From positions 1 through 64,000 of the forward strand of contig CAZWZF010000009.1 in assembly GCA_964638715.1 (NCBI GenBank): a stretch of DNA of 64,000 nt, given 5' to 3'. This document shows, in pieces, positions 23,040-33,061 of this stretch. Position 1 is the first letter of the stretch. Every line of letters starts with the position of its first letter. The position numbers were made by a program, and so were the translations under genes. The notes beneath the pieces are model-generated. The model did no database searches. It saw only the letters and a program-made list of their open reading frames with translations, and had not been told where the DNA came from. The stretch is from JBAXQQ01 sp037131695 (GTDB taxonomy: Bacteria; Armatimonadota; Hebobacteria; CAIYQO01).

Positions 23040-26000
23040 ATGACGAACTTTGCCATAAATTTGAATAGCGATTTTTTTAGTTCTATCGCCAAGGATGCTA
23101 ATATCGGCGAAAAGAATGACAATGGGTTTAATGCTCTTCTTGCAAAATTACTGCAGGATAGTGCTAATCTAACAACTACTAATAGTCAACTTCAACAAAA
23201 TAATGAGACACCAACTTCTAACCTGTCACTTCCAGATAATAGTATTCTGATTCAACCCGAAATTACTAATGATATACCGACTACACCTGCAATCCAATCT
23301 GTATTAATGCCCACCATAAGACAAAAAGCTGTCATTAACCAGGAAACGGCAGAAAAGCTGGCTGCTTTAGCAGTAATTACAGCATTGAATATTAGACTGC
23401 AAAGCAATAAATCGGGAACTCCTATACCATCACCAACAAATAATGAAGCAACAACAATTGAAAATATTGAACTGCCAATAAAATTATTTGGTAATATAGA
23501 AATTAGTAATAATACAACAACATTTACAGAAGAACTAAAACCCGCTGTATCGTCTGCATTGGAAACAACAGGATCCATAACCCCTTTTGATAACCGAACA
23601 GATGAAGAGATTCGGACTGAAATAAAGTCAACTATCCGGCAAGTTTTAAATAGATTAAATCTGACACCCTCCCAACCGTTAGAACAAGTTAAGGTTGTCT
23701 CTGATTCACCAGATATCAAATTACGCGATTCAATATTTTCGATTGATGATAATGGAACTATTCAATTATCAAACAATCAACAGTCCATTAACATTGAAGC
23801 AGATGAAACATCAACAAAATTATTGAAGTTTAGTAATAACAACTCGAAATATAAACAAAAAGTTGAAGTTATTTTCAGCAATATTGATGCTGCCGAATCT
23901 GCAAATAACAGCCCAACAGGTATTAAGATCAATTTCTCAAATCAGAAAGCAACTAATCTGGCTGTTAATGTATATTCAGCAAACAACTCGAAAGTAAATA
24001 TAGCACAAAAAGAATTTATACCATCTATCAATGCTGAAAATATTGAAGAAAATCGCGGGAATACTGCCATTGTTAACGCAAATATTAATACTGTTAAAAA
24101 ACAGATTAATCTTATACCAGATAATCAGATAGAAGATAATAAATCTCAGTCATCGCAATCAGAGATTAAGATAGATACTATACTTCCTGAATCTACTACA
24201 ATTGCAAACACTGACGTTGTCAGTAAAAACCAGGCGAATAAAATGGTAGAAATTATTAATCAGGAAATTGTTGAGCCAGTCATTCATGGTGTAGAAATTA
24301 AGTCATCTTTACCGATTAATAAATCGGAAGTATTAAAGACAATTCAATCCAATTCAAATGATAACATCAAGATAGTTAATAATGAATTTGAGATCACAAA
24401 TATCTCTAATTTCACTGTTGATTCTGTATTGATAAATAAATCATCCGAGAATGTTTTTAACAATAAAGTAACAACTCCTGATAATTTATTATCATCTAAA
24501 ATTGTAGAGATACAGGAGATTCAATTACCAGTTACTATCAATAATCCAGAAATCAATAATATAGCCGATACAAAAAACAGCCCGGTTATTAAGCCTGAAA
24601 TCTTGAATCATCAACAGGAATCAATTTTACTGGCAGTTAACAATTTTTCATTAGAGATGCCTATATCTTTGGAGCTTGATAACTCAAAACCATTGATTGA
24701 TACTAAATCAAATATTGAAATAGACCCCGTTATAGAAAATAATGCAGTACCAGCAGTAAATATTGCCGCAGTAGAGTCAGATAAAATTAATATTGAACAA
24801 GATGCTTCAGATATTGTATCAAATATTGCAATTAATCAGCCTATTATAAAAGAAACCACTGTAATACCATTTAATGTGATATCTAATGAAAATATTCCTG
24901 ATAATTCTGTGATAATTCAACCTGTCATTCATCAGCAAAAAAATGACGAAAATATTTCAGTGCCAACTAACACTGCTGTAGAATCAATCATAAATAAACC
25001 GGTTTCTACGCATATTGAAAATATAACACAAGCAGTATCTTTAGAAATAGTTGATAATAAAACCACCCAACCAGGTGTCCTAACTGCTGATAACATACCG
25101 GTTATCATTCCAGCTTTAGTTCCAAAGATGCAGTCATCAGTTACACTCACTAATGCAATCAAAGTTGAAAATCAACCTGTAGATGACCAGATAATAATCA
25201 AAGAACAGGTCGCAGAAATTAACTCCAACGCTATTAAAAATCAACCTGCTATTCCTATTTTTATTACAAATGACAAAAAGACAGAATCATTAAATATTAA
25301 AACTCAAACAGTTAAAAATGATGTAATCAATATTACGAATAAAATAGAACAACCAATTATTAGCAACTCAATTAAAAAGGTTGCTAATATAGAAAATAAT
25401 ATTATGTCAGATTCAACAGAATCTTCTTTGCCATCAGTAAAAACAAATGAAAATGAGATAATAATTAAACATCATCAACAGACAGCATTAAGTCAATCAG
25501 TAATTACACCCACTCAACCGACTGTTCAACCTGTTGTAAATAATATTCAGCAAACAGTATTACCAGTAATAAATAAAGTAGTACCAACTATAAATAATAA
25601 TCAATCTGAAATTCCTGCTGATACAACAGAAGTTACATTAATAACTCAACAATCTTTAACAGAAAATATCCAACTTGCATCATCACCTATTGCAGTTAAT
25701 AAAACACCACTATCAAATAATATCCAGCCAAAGATTATAACTGATGAAAAAGAAACAGTACCGGTCGTACAACAATCGATAACGAAAAATATTCGTCCTG
25801 TTCAAGCATTAGTCGTTGAAGATAGAATGCTATCAACAAATAATGTTCCGCAGGAAATTGGAATGGCTGTCGAACCAGCAGTACCTGCAGTTCAGAATCA
25901 AGAAGTAAATGCTGTTCAGCCAAATCCTGCTGCTATTGTTGAAAATATAGAAACAATACCTGAAACCAATCAATTGAATATTACTGAAAATAACAATGAA

Positions 26001-27923
26001 ACAGTTCTGAAAGCGAATCAATCAATAACAAAAACTGTAAAGTTAGAAACATCACCAGTTATTGAAAATTTGATATCAATTAATAATAATTCTCTTCCAA
26101 TAATTGCAGAAGAGAATATTAAAACGCTGCCAGTAACACAAGAAACAGAAACAGAAACAGAAACAGAAACCGTATCGCAAACGCCAATTCATTTTTCAAA
26201 TAACAAAACTTCAATTATAAACAATTTTCAATCTGAAATAGTGAATACTGATAAATTACCAATAAAATTAAATCAACCAGAAATACCCTTGCAGATGACT
26301 GAAATCAAACCTGAAATTATATCTGAACAACCTGTTATAGGAACTATTCAGAAAATAGAAGAAGATAAAACACCACTAACAGATAATACTCGCTATGAAA
26401 CTAACAGTATGAATACTCAATTTACGACTGTCATACCAATAGTGGAAAAATCTATAAATGTTGAATTGCAGCCAGATATAAAACCAAGACATTCAGATGA
26501 AGCTGTTACAGATAACATTGAACCAGTAAAAAACACCTTACCATATCTATCACCAGTTATACCCGCAATTATGCCTGTACAGCAAAAAGTAGAGAATGTT
26601 GATAATAAAGTTATTGATAATAAAATTACAGAAAAAATAAATAATTCTGTACCAGAAGATTCTATTAAATTAGCTTCAAATACTACTGTTAAACCTACTG
26701 TAGTTGAAGACAAACCTATTGATCTACCAGCAACAACTGCTACAATATCTCAAGTTATAATCCAACAGACAGCACCGCAACAAGTGATAGCTGATAAATT
26801 GCCAGTAATTCCTGCAATATCATCACCTGTTCCACAACGAATGTTTTCACAACCACTACAAGATAAATCTGATAACTCTTTATCAAATAAAAATAATGTC
26901 ACAAAATTTCCAGAGCAAAATGCTGGAGAAAACACAATACAAAACATCATTGTTAATAATACAGCAGCAGTTAGTGAAGCGCCAATACCAGATAACAAGA
27001 TGGCTGTGGTGCAACGATTGCAGCAAATGCTCAATAATACCCTGGCGCAGGCTGTCCAGATAATTCAAACGATTCCGTTAAAACCACAAGTTATGCAGCA
27101 GCAAGTTATTTTAACCAGTGATTTCATGAATGAATCTGAGCTATTCACCGACAATACTAATAATGTTGGAATGCGCAACACCCATCATGCGACATTATCA
27201 TTGGATGAACCTATAATAGATTTTAAACCAGATAAAGACTTCTTTAGCCACTTGTCAGCATTAACAGACAAACTGGTTATAAATCAATCGCAACAAGAAA
27301 CAATCACCAAGTCTGCTCCAGTTATTTCTGAAATATTTGTTGCAGATAGCTTGAATATGCAGAAAACGGAGATAAAAGAGCAGAATTCTGAAAAAAACAT
27401 GCAACTTTCTGCAATTCTATCAAACAACACAGTTAATAATATGCAAAGAAATGACGATAATAATAGTAAAGTGATAAATGTTAATGTATCCAGAATAATA
27501 GAGCAAATTGCCAATAATGTGCAGGTTGTAAAAAAAGATGGAAAACATGAAATCATTTTACGTTTGGATCCGCCGACTCTGGGAGAATTGAAAGTCAGAA
27601 TTATTTCAGACCACAATGGTATAGTCACTGCAAACATTGAAGCAGTTCAACCATCAGTTCGTGACAGTTTGGCAGCCAGAGTTCCTGAATTACGGCAAGC
27701 ATTGCAAGATGCTGGTATATCATTAGATAAGTGCCAGGTTTCTTTAAGCAGTGATCGCAGTTTTAATGACCAATTTACAAATCAGCCAGGAAACGGTCGC
27801 TGGCAAAATGATAATCGGCAGCAATTAAATACACCGGAATCATTTATTACATTACCGGAGTTGTCTCAGGAAAATCCTGAAGTAATAATGCCGGAAACTG
27901 CTACAGTAAATTATTTAGTATAG
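23040..27923 (+). CDS. fliK: Flagellar hook-length control protein, very large
   Basis: The 1627-residue product ends with a recognisable FliK C-terminal domain: IILRLDPPTLGELKVRI and VRDSLAARVPELRQALQDAG (about residues 1505-1575), which switches export specificity when the hook is complete. The N-terminal 1450 residues are low complexity, rich in Asn, Ile, Gln, Thr and Pro, with drifting repeats (NNIQP, VIPAV, QPVI) and a run ETETETETET near 1038-1047. FliK is secreted and acts as a ruler whose length sets hook length; most are 400-700 residues, so this is exceptionally long. It is the first gene of the operon and starts 43 bases after a sigma-28-like promoter. The gene is more AT-rich than flgE and later genes. 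Gene identity is secure from the C-terminus and from flgD and flgE downstream. Confidence 0.9.
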   Translation: MTNFAINLNSDFFSSIAKDANIGEKNDNGFNALLAKLLQDSANLTTTNSQLQQNNETPTSNLSLPDNSILIQPEITNDIPTTPAIQSVLMPTIRQKAVINQETAEKLAALAVITALNIRLQSNKSGTPIPSPTNNEATTIENIELPIKLFGNIEISNNTTTFTEELKPAVSSALETTGSITPFDNRTDEEIRTEIKSTIRQVLNRLNLTPSQPLEQVKVVSDSPDIKLRDSIFSIDDNGTIQLSNNQQSINIEADETSTKLLKFSNNNSKYKQKVEVIFSNIDAAESANNSPTGIKINFSNQKATNLAVNVYSANNSKVNIAQKEFIPSINAENIEENRGNTAIVNANINTVKKQINLIPDNQIEDNKSQSSQSEIKIDTILPESTTIANTDVVSKNQANKMVEIINQEIVEPVIHGVEIKSSLPINKSEVLKTIQSNSNDNIKIVNNEFEITNISNFTVDSVLINKSSENVFNNKVTTPDNLLSSKIVEIQEIQLPVTINNPEINNIADTKNSPVIKPEILNHQQESILLAVNNFSLEMPISLELDNSKPLIDTKSNIEIDPVIENNAVPAVNIAAVESDKINIEQDASDIVSNIAINQPIIKETTVIPFNVISNENIPDNSVIIQPVIHQQKNDENISVPTNTAVESIINKPVSTHIENITQAVSLEIVDNKTTQPGVLTADNIPVIIPALVPKMQSSVTLTNAIKVENQPVDDQIIIKEQVAEINSNAIKNQPAIPIFITNDKKTESLNIKTQTVKNDVINITNKIEQPIISNSIKKVANIENNIMSDSTESSLPSVKTNENEIIIKHHQQTALSQSVITPTQPTVQPVVNNIQQTVLPVINKVVPTINNNQSEIPADTTEVTLITQQSLTENIQLASSPIAVNKTPLSNNIQPKIITDEKETVPVVQQSITKNIRPVQALVVEDRMLSTNNVPQEIGMAVEPAVPAVQNQEVNAVQPNPAAIVENIETIPETNQLNITENNNETVLKANQSITKTVKLETSPVIENLISINNNSLPIIAEENIKTLPVTQETETETETETVSQTPIHFSNNKTSIINNFQSEIVNTDKLPIKLNQPEIPLQMTEIKPEIISEQPVIGTIQKIEEDKTPLTDNTRYETNSMNTQFTTVIPIVEKSINVELQPDIKPRHSDEAVTDNIEPVKNTLPYLSPVIPAIMPVQQKVENVDNKVIDNKITEKINNSVPEDSIKLASNTTVKPTVVEDKPIDLPATTATISQVIIQQTAPQQVIADKLPVIPAISSPVPQRMFSQPLQDKSDNSLSNKNNVTKFPEQNAGENTIQNIIVNNTAAVSEAPIPDNKMAVVQRLQQMLNNTLAQAVQIIQTIPLKPQVMQQQVILTSDFMNESELFTDNTNNVGMRNTHHATLSLDEPIIDFKPDKDFFSHLSALTDKLVINQSQQETITKSAPVISEIFVADSLNMQKTEIKEQNSEKNMQLSAILSNNTVNNMQRNDDNNSKVINVNVSRIIEQIANNVQVVKKDGKHEIILRLDPPTLGELKVRIISDHNGIVTANIEAVQPSVRDSLAARVPELRQALQDAGISLDKCQVSLSSDRSFNDQFTNQPGNGRWQNDNRQQLNTPESFITLPELSQENPEVIMPETATVNYLV

Positions 27924-27933
27924 AGGTAATAAA

Positions 27934-28350
27934 ATGGCAAATGCAATTGATACCAGTTATAACGTAGACCCAACTAACACTAATACAAATTTATCCACAA
28001 ACGCAATGGATGGTTTAGATAGAAACACCTTTATCAATCTATTACTGACAGAAATTAAATATCAAGACCCGTTAAAACCAATGGATAACAAAGATATGAT
28101 TGCCCAGTTGGCTCAATTCAGCGCACTGGAGCAGACTCAACAATTAAATACAAAAATGGATTCAATGTCATCAACAATGGATAGTACAAAAGCCACATCT
28201 ATGCTTGGTCATAAAGTGGTTGTACAGGGTGTTGATGATCAAACACCCAGCACCGGAAATGTAACCGCAATAATGTATGACGGAACAACACCAAATGTTG
28301 TAGTTAATGGGAAAAGTTATCCATTAACCGGAATACAGCGGATCGAGTAA
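27934..28350 (+). CDS. flgD: Flagellar hook assembly protein (hook cap)
   Basis: The 138-residue protein has the FlgD N-terminal motif RNTFINLLLTEIKYQDPLKP followed by DMIAQLAQFSALEQTQQLN (about 29-75). FlgD forms the cap under which hook subunits polymerise and is then discarded. It is short: the Tudor/fibronectin-like C-terminal domains of proteobacterial FlgD (about 220 residues) are mostly absent, leaving a small beta segment (HKVVVQGVDD and onward). Short FlgD forms are known in other phyla. It lies 10 bases after fliK, with GAGGT upstream. Confidence 0.93.
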   Translation: MANAIDTSYNVDPTNTNTNLSTNAMDGLDRNTFINLLLTEIKYQDPLKPMDNKDMIAQLAQFSALEQTQQLNTKMDSMSSTMDSTKATSMLGHKVVVQGVDDQTPSTGNVTAIMYDGTTPNVVVNGKSYPLTGIQRIE

Positions 28351-28428
28351 ACTTAGTGGTGAATCTTTTACACCATTGAAGTATTTCCATAAGGTCCTCA
28401 AGGAAGAAAATTTTAGAAGGAGGGCTCT

Positions 28429-29637
28429 ATGGCTTCCATTTACACTGGCCTGACAGGTTTACAGGCGAATCAAACGGCTATCGATGTTATTGCTAACAAC
28501 GTTGCCAACCTTAACACGACGGCATTCAAAGCCGGCCGCGTTACATTCATGGACACTCTTATCAATACCGTTTCTGAAGCATCTGGCGGCAAGACAAACC
28601 CGCAGCAGATAGGTATGGGTAGTGAAGTTGCATCCATTGACGTAATGATGTTACAGGGTACACAAAAGTCGACAAGCCGCCCACTGGACATGGCGATCTT
28701 AGGCGACGGATTTTTTCTGGTAAACAATGGTTCGCGCAACTATTACACCCGCGATGGCGCATTCCAGTTAAATGCTGATAACAAATTAGTTATGGCAAAT
28801 AACGGTATGAATGTAATGGGGTGGATGGCTGATCCGGCTACAGGCCAGGTAGATACCACAATGACACCATCAGACCAATTATCAATTCCAAATGGCATCA
28901 CTTATGCAGTGTCGACATCAAAGTGTGTAATCGGTGGAAACCTGGATTCAGCAACTGCTATAGCTACCCCGCAACAGTTAACCTTTGATATCTATGACTC
29001 ATTAGGTTCAAAACACCGCATTAACCTGTCATTTTCAAAGACTGCTGATAACTCATGGGATTGGACAGCAACATCACCAGATGCAACAGTAGGATCATCA
29101 AGCACTGGAAAAGTAACCTTCAATGCCAGTGGACAGGTAACCAGCAGTACCGGTTCAATTGACTTGCCATTGTTGGCAAGCAATGGTGCGTCATCAATGA
29201 AGTCATCTCTTGATTTGACAGCAATGACACAACTTTCTGGTGAAAGCAACGTGATTTTGAGTAATCAGGATGGTATGCCACTGGGTGGAATGACTGGATT
29301 TTCTGCTGATACTGATGGCAAAATATATGGAATGTTTGACAATGGTGCAAGCCGATTGATAGGACAAATCGCAATTGCCAGATTCTCTAACTCATCTGGT
29401 TTATCCCGCGAAGGCAACAACCTGTGGAGGACAACACCAAATTCTGGCACCCCCACCCTGCTGCCGGCAAACCTGGCTGGAAGTCAAATCCGCAGCCGCT
29501 ACCTTGAAATGTCAAATGTTGACCTTGCAACCGAATTTGCCAACATGATTATTTCACAGCGCAGTTTCCAGGCTAACAGCAAATCCATCACGACGTCAGA
29601 TGAACTGATGCAAGACCTTTTACAACTGAAACGGTAA
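28429..29637 (+). CDS. flgE: Flagellar hook protein
   Basis: The 402-residue protein has the rod/hook N-terminal motif TGLTGLQANQTAIDVIANNVANLNT and the C-terminal coiled helix ANMIISQRSFQANSKSITTSDELMQDLLQLKR (quoted in parts). Between them lie the DGFFLV and YYTRDGAF segments and the variable D domains. FlgE polymerises into the curved universal joint outside the cell. It is preceded by AGAAGGAGG, a very strong ribosome-binding site consistent with a high-copy structural protein, and is GC-richer than fliK. A 78-base gap with a small GGTG/CACC hairpin separates it from flgD. Confidence 0.95.
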   Translation: MASIYTGLTGLQANQTAIDVIANNVANLNTTAFKAGRVTFMDTLINTVSEASGGKTNPQQIGMGSEVASIDVMMLQGTQKSTSRPLDMAILGDGFFLVNNGSRNYYTRDGAFQLNADNKLVMANNGMNVMGWMADPATGQVDTTMTPSDQLSIPNGITYAVSTSKCVIGGNLDSATAIATPQQLTFDIYDSLGSKHRINLSFSKTADNSWDWTATSPDATVGSSSTGKVTFNASGQVTSSTGSIDLPLLASNGASSMKSSLDLTAMTQLSGESNVILSNQDGMPLGGMTGFSADTDGKIYGMFDNGASRLIGQIAIARFSNSSGLSREGNNLWRTTPNSGTPTLLPANLAGSQIRSRYLEMSNVDLATEFANMIISQRSFQANSKSITTSDELMQDLLQLKR

Positions 29638-29647
29638 TAAATATATA

Positions 29648-29680
29648 AATCCGCGACGGACTTAAAATCTGTCGCGGATT
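29648..29680 (+). terminator. Hairpin after flgE
   Basis: AATCCGCGACGGA and TCTGTCGCGGATT form a 13-bp stem with one G-T pair. It lacks a run of T afterwards, so it more likely pauses transcription or protects the flgE mRNA 3' end than ends the operon. Confidence 0.6.
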
Positions 29681-29716
29681 ATTACCCGTAAAAATATCAA
29701 TGGGGAGTGATGAATC

Positions 29717-29971
29717 ATGATTTCTGTGAAACAGATTAACGGCGAACCGATAATAGTAAATGCTGCGATGATTGAATTCATCGAATCAACACCAGATACT
29801 CTGCTATGCTTTGTTTCGGGAAGAAAAATGATGGTTCGTGACTCAATTGATGAAGTATTAGAAAAAATAATAACTTACTTTAAAAGAATAGGACATCCGG
29901 TGGCGGTTGTTCCTCATTCCGGACAATTATTAGAAATTGTTGATGGTCACCCGGTAACAGAAAAGGGATAA
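29717..29971 (+). CDS. flbD: FlbD/SwrD family flagellar protein
   Basis: The 84-residue protein matches the FlbD/SwrD family: ISVKQINGEPIIVNAAMIEFIESTPDT at the start and RDSIDEVLEKIITYFKRIG (residues 38-56). In Bacillus the homolog SwrD increases flagellar motor power and acts with MotAB. That fits its place directly before motA, seven bases away. GGGGAGTG precedes the ATG. It is unrelated to the Caulobacter NtrC-type regulator also called FlbD. Confidence 0.88.
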   Translation: MISVKQINGEPIIVNAAMIEFIESTPDTLLCFVSGRKMMVRDSIDEVLEKIITYFKRIGHPVAVVPHSGQLLEIVDGHPVTEKG

Positions 29972-29977
29972 ATAGGT

Positions 29978-30751
29978 ATGGATATTGCAACTATCGTTGG
30001 ATTAATTTTAGCTTTTGGTGGTGTAATAGTCGGCTTCTTATTAGAAGGCGGCAATTTAAAGTCATTAGTTGAAATCTCTCCGGTGGTTATTGTTATTATA
30101 GGTTCTTTAGGTGCTACTGTTATTGGTTTTACGATGAACCACATAACATCAATACCTAAAGTGTTAAATAACGCATTTTTACGCAAACATACCGATCCTT
30201 TAGAAATGTTTAACCAACTGGTATCTTTAGCAAAAAAGGCGCGTCAATCCGGTATTCTGGCATTAGAATCTGAAACAAAAAATATTCATAATGAATTTTT
30301 ACGAAATGCAATCCAACTGGTAGTTGATGGAACATCACCTGAATTAGTTCGAGAAATATTAGAGATAGAAATAGATGCAATGAGAGCACGGCATAAAGAA
30401 GGTCAGGAATTTTTTGCTGCCTGGGGTGGATTTGCCCCTACCCTTGGTGTTCTTGGTACTGTTATGGGTCTAATTCACATGTTGGAAAATCTTAGCGACC
30501 CGAGTGGAATGGGGAAATCAATTGCTGCCGCATTTATTGCCACTTTCTATGGTGTGGGAATTGCAAACCTATTCTTATTGCCGATTGCTTCAAAATTAAA
30601 AGTTATCAGCCATGAAGAAATAGGAACTTACGAAATGTCAGTTGAAGGTATCCTTTCTTTGCAAGCTGGTGATAACCCTCGTGTTGTCGCTACAAAAATG
30701 CGGTCATTCTTACCGCCTGTATTAAAGCGAAAATCGCTGGAAGAGGCATAA
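29978..30751 (+). CDS. motA: Flagellar motor stator protein MotA
   Basis: The 257-residue inner-membrane protein has four helices: two near the start (IVGLILAFGGVIVGFLLEGG, VVIVIIGSLGATVIGFTM) and two later (APTLGVLGTVMGLIHML and SIAAAFIATFYGVGIANLF). The cytoplasmic domain between them carries the charged stretch that touches FliG. The GTVMGLI and AFIATFYG segments are MotA signatures of the ion-channel helices. It forms a 5:2 stator with MotB, next gene, five bases away. Coupling ion (proton or sodium) cannot be decided by eye. Confidence 0.95.
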   Translation: MDIATIVGLILAFGGVIVGFLLEGGNLKSLVEISPVVIVIIGSLGATVIGFTMNHITSIPKVLNNAFLRKHTDPLEMFNQLVSLAKKARQSGILALESETKNIHNEFLRNAIQLVVDGTSPELVREILEIEIDAMRARHKEGQEFFAAWGGFAPTLGVLGTVMGLIHMLENLSDPSGMGKSIAAAFIATFYGVGIANLFLLPIASKLKVISHEEIGTYEMSVEGILSLQAGDNPRVVATKMRSFLPPVLKRKSLEEA

Positions 30752-30755
30752 TATT

Positions 30756-31679
30756 ATGGCACGCAAAAAAAATAAAGGAGCTGAAGGACACGAAAATGCA
30801 GAGCGCTGGTTATTAACCTATGCAGATATGATTACACTTTTAATGGCATTCTTTATTATGATGTATTCGATGTCGGTGCTTAACATGGCAAAATTTAATA
30901 AAGTGGCAATTGCCATTCGCAGCGGATTTGGCGGAACCTTGAAAGGGGAAGGCAAAAAAGTTCTTAAAACTTCATCAGGTGCAATTGCAACTATAGCTAA
31001 AATGCCTGTTCCTGGTGATCCGCAAGAAAAGAAAATGCAAAACTTTCAAGCAGCAGTGAAAAATATTGTGAAGACAAAAGGGATGGAAAACGAAGTTACT
31101 GTAACTTCAGAAGCACGCGGAATAGTTATCAGCATGTTAGCTGATAACCTGGTATTTAATCGAGGGTCTGCAGATTTAACACCGCGGGCATACCAGTTGT
31201 TAGGGAATATTGCAGACAAAATCAGTGGTTTAAGCAATGATATTCTGGTAGAAGGACATACCTGCAAATTACCAATATCATCAGCACGTTTCCCATCAAA
31301 CTGGGAATTGTCAGCTGCTCGTTCGAGCCGGGTTGTAAGACTTTTTGAATATCTTAATGTTCCATCAAAAAGAATGAGTGCTGTTGGGTATGGTGATACC
31401 AGGCCCAAGTTCCCTAATACAACGGAAGATAACATGATGCGCAATCGGCGTGTCGATGTAGTTATATTAAACAGCAATAATGCTGATGTTACATCGGGTG
31501 GCAACATGTCTGCTGAAGTCACTCCAGAAACAGCACCACCATTAATCGATCCAGCTCAATTAAATGAACAGCCGGAAAAATATTTGATAGATATAGCACC
31601 GCATATAAGAGAGTCAATAAGAGATGAGAACCGTCAAAAAGAAAATGGCGGTGATAAGAAAAAAGAAGGTGGAGAATAA
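30756..31679 (+). CDS. motB: Flagellar motor stator protein MotB
   Basis: The 307-residue protein starts with a basic cytoplasmic tail and one membrane helix with the ion-binding aspartate in LTYADMITLLMAFFIMMYSM (about residue 25). A plug region and a periplasmic OmpA-like peptidoglycan-binding domain follow, with LVFNRGSADLTP, VEGHTC, WELSAARSSRVVRLFEYL and NRRVDVVIL (about 130-245). It anchors the stator to the cell wall. The last 60 residues are a charged extension ending KKKEGGE, longer than in many MotB proteins. It lies two bases from fliL. Confidence 0.95.
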   Translation: MARKKNKGAEGHENAERWLLTYADMITLLMAFFIMMYSMSVLNMAKFNKVAIAIRSGFGGTLKGEGKKVLKTSSGAIATIAKMPVPGDPQEKKMQNFQAAVKNIVKTKGMENEVTVTSEARGIVISMLADNLVFNRGSADLTPRAYQLLGNIADKISGLSNDILVEGHTCKLPISSARFPSNWELSAARSSRVVRLFEYLNVPSKRMSAVGYGDTRPKFPNTTEDNMMRNRRVDVVILNSNNADVTSGGNMSAEVTPETAPPLIDPAQLNEQPEKYLIDIAPHIRESIRDENRQKENGGDKKKEGGE

Positions 31680-31681
31680 CA

Positions 31682-32101
31682 ATGAAGAAACCATTATTAT
31701 TTGCAATTATAGTCTTGGTACTGGGTGCTGCTGGCACAGCATTCTTTATGATGCAGCATGCAAAACCAAAAGTTATACCACCTTTGCCTAAGTTTATCGA
31801 AAAGCTCCCGGAAAGAACTATTAATCTTTCTAACACTAATGGCAATCCTTTTTGTCGGCTTACTGTCGCTTTAGAAATATCAGGCAAAGGCGATCATGCT
31901 AAAATTATTGAAGAAAAAAATTCTGCGTTGTTGGATGCAGTCATCTTGACGGTAAGTAAACAATCGTATTATAAATTATTGTCAATAGAAGGCAAAGAAA
32001 ACCTAAAAGATGAACTGTTAAAAGAATTTAGAGATATATTAAAAGAAGATAAATGGGAGGTTAATGAAGTATACTTGGATGATATAGTGATGGAGCAATA
32101 A
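31682..32101 (+). CDS. fliL: Flagellar basal body-associated protein FliL
   Basis: The 139-residue single-pass protein has a membrane helix at about residues 5-25 (PLLFAIIVLVLGAAGTAFFM). The periplasmic part has the FliL pattern: RTINLSNTNGNPFCRLTVALEI, a helix around LLDAVILTVSKQSY, and the end LKDELLKEFRDILKEDKWEVNEVYLDDIVMEQ (quoted in parts). FliL encircles stator units and helps torque generation. It directly follows motB, which supports the assignment. AATAACA precedes the ATG with only weak ribosome-binding potential, so translation is probably coupled to motB. Confidence 0.9.
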   Translation: MKKPLLFAIIVLVLGAAGTAFFMMQHAKPKVIPPLPKFIEKLPERTINLSNTNGNPFCRLTVALEISGKGDHAKIIEEKNSALLDAVILTVSKQSYYKLLSIEGKENLKDELLKEFRDILKEDKWEVNEVYLDDIVMEQ

Positions 32102-32247
32102 TCTATAATCTATACAGTTAATACAGAAATACCGGGCACGCTCATGGAAGAATGATGCGGAGCTGCAGTATTTTATTGCTATCTTTTTAAAAACTATTAA
32201 GTTCGACCAGGAAAGTGCCGATTATTATTGTGGAGGACACTGCAGAT

Positions 32248-33030
32248 ATGTTACGCGGTTTAACCACATCAATGTACGGTTTGCTTTCGCAAGAAGCACG
32301 ACAGGAAGCAATCAGCAATAATCTGGCCAATGTTAATACTGCCGGCTATAAAAAGCAAGTAGCATCATTCCAGAATAATATATCTTTTCAGGACGCGCTG
32401 ATTACTGCGCGTAACAAAGTTTCACAATCTCCAACAGAACCTGCAGCAACACCGTCTTCTTTAGAAGTATCAGTAATGACACCAGTACTCGTAGATATTC
32501 AAGAAGACAATTCACCAGGATTCCTGCAAACAACCGGCAACCCTAATGACCTGGCAATCACCGGCAATGGATACTTCGCTGTTCAATCTGCCAATGGTGA
32601 AAAATATACACGTTCCGGCGCATTCCTCGTGAATTCCGAAAGTAAATTATCCACTGCATCCGGTGATTTGGTACTGGGGACAAATGGTCCAATTGATATT
32701 CCGAAAGATGGGAAGTACATTGTTAATTCAAATGGCTCAATCTTATCTAACGGCAAAGAAATTGCGAAATTGAAAATAGTAACCATTGATCCAACACAGG
32801 CAAAACGTGAGGGTTTATCTTTGTCAGATGCAGGTGGAACGGCAACTGTTGTTGATCCGGAAGCCGCCGGTCTTACCATTCAACAAGGCGTTATTGAGCA
32901 ATCAAATGTAAATGCGGTTGCAGAAATGATGCAAATGATTTTAGTTACCCGGCTTTTTGAAGCTAATCAGAAAATAATTCAGGTTCAAGACGCCACATTA
33001 GATAAAGCGGTAAATGAGGTTGGTCGTTAA
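32248..33030 (+). CDS. flgF: Flagellar basal-body rod protein FlgF
   Basis: The 260-residue protein has rod-protein ends: TTSMYGLLSQEARQEAISNNLANVNTAGYKK at the start and SNVNAVAEMMQMILVTRLFEANQKIIQVQDATLDK at the end (in parts), with NDLAITGNGYFAVQ and YTRSGAF between. It is the first of two tandem FlgG-family genes; the weaker match to FlgG and position before it suggest FlgF, the proximal rod partner. ATG 32248 has GGAGG 13 bases upstream; the frame opens at GTG 32215. A 146-base gap separates it from fliL. Confidence 0.87.
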   Translation: MLRGLTTSMYGLLSQEARQEAISNNLANVNTAGYKKQVASFQNNISFQDALITARNKVSQSPTEPAATPSSLEVSVMTPVLVDIQEDNSPGFLQTTGNPNDLAITGNGYFAVQSANGEKYTRSGAFLVNSESKLSTASGDLVLGTNGPIDIPKDGKYIVNSNGSILSNGKEIAKLKIVTIDPTQAKREGLSLSDAGGTATVVDPEAAGLTIQQGVIEQSNVNAVAEMMQMILVTRLFEANQKIIQVQDATLDKAVNEVGR

Positions 33031-33061
33031 GGCTGGCTAAATACCGGGGAGGATACGCACT

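Noticed and set aside
27284..27637. Antisense frames in fliK (also at 23252-23719)
   Set aside because: They arise from the biased Asn/Ile/Thr codons of fliK and have no gene features.
32102..32247. Sigma-54 promoter in the gap before flgF
   Set aside because: GGGCACG is present but no TTGC lies at the required spacing.
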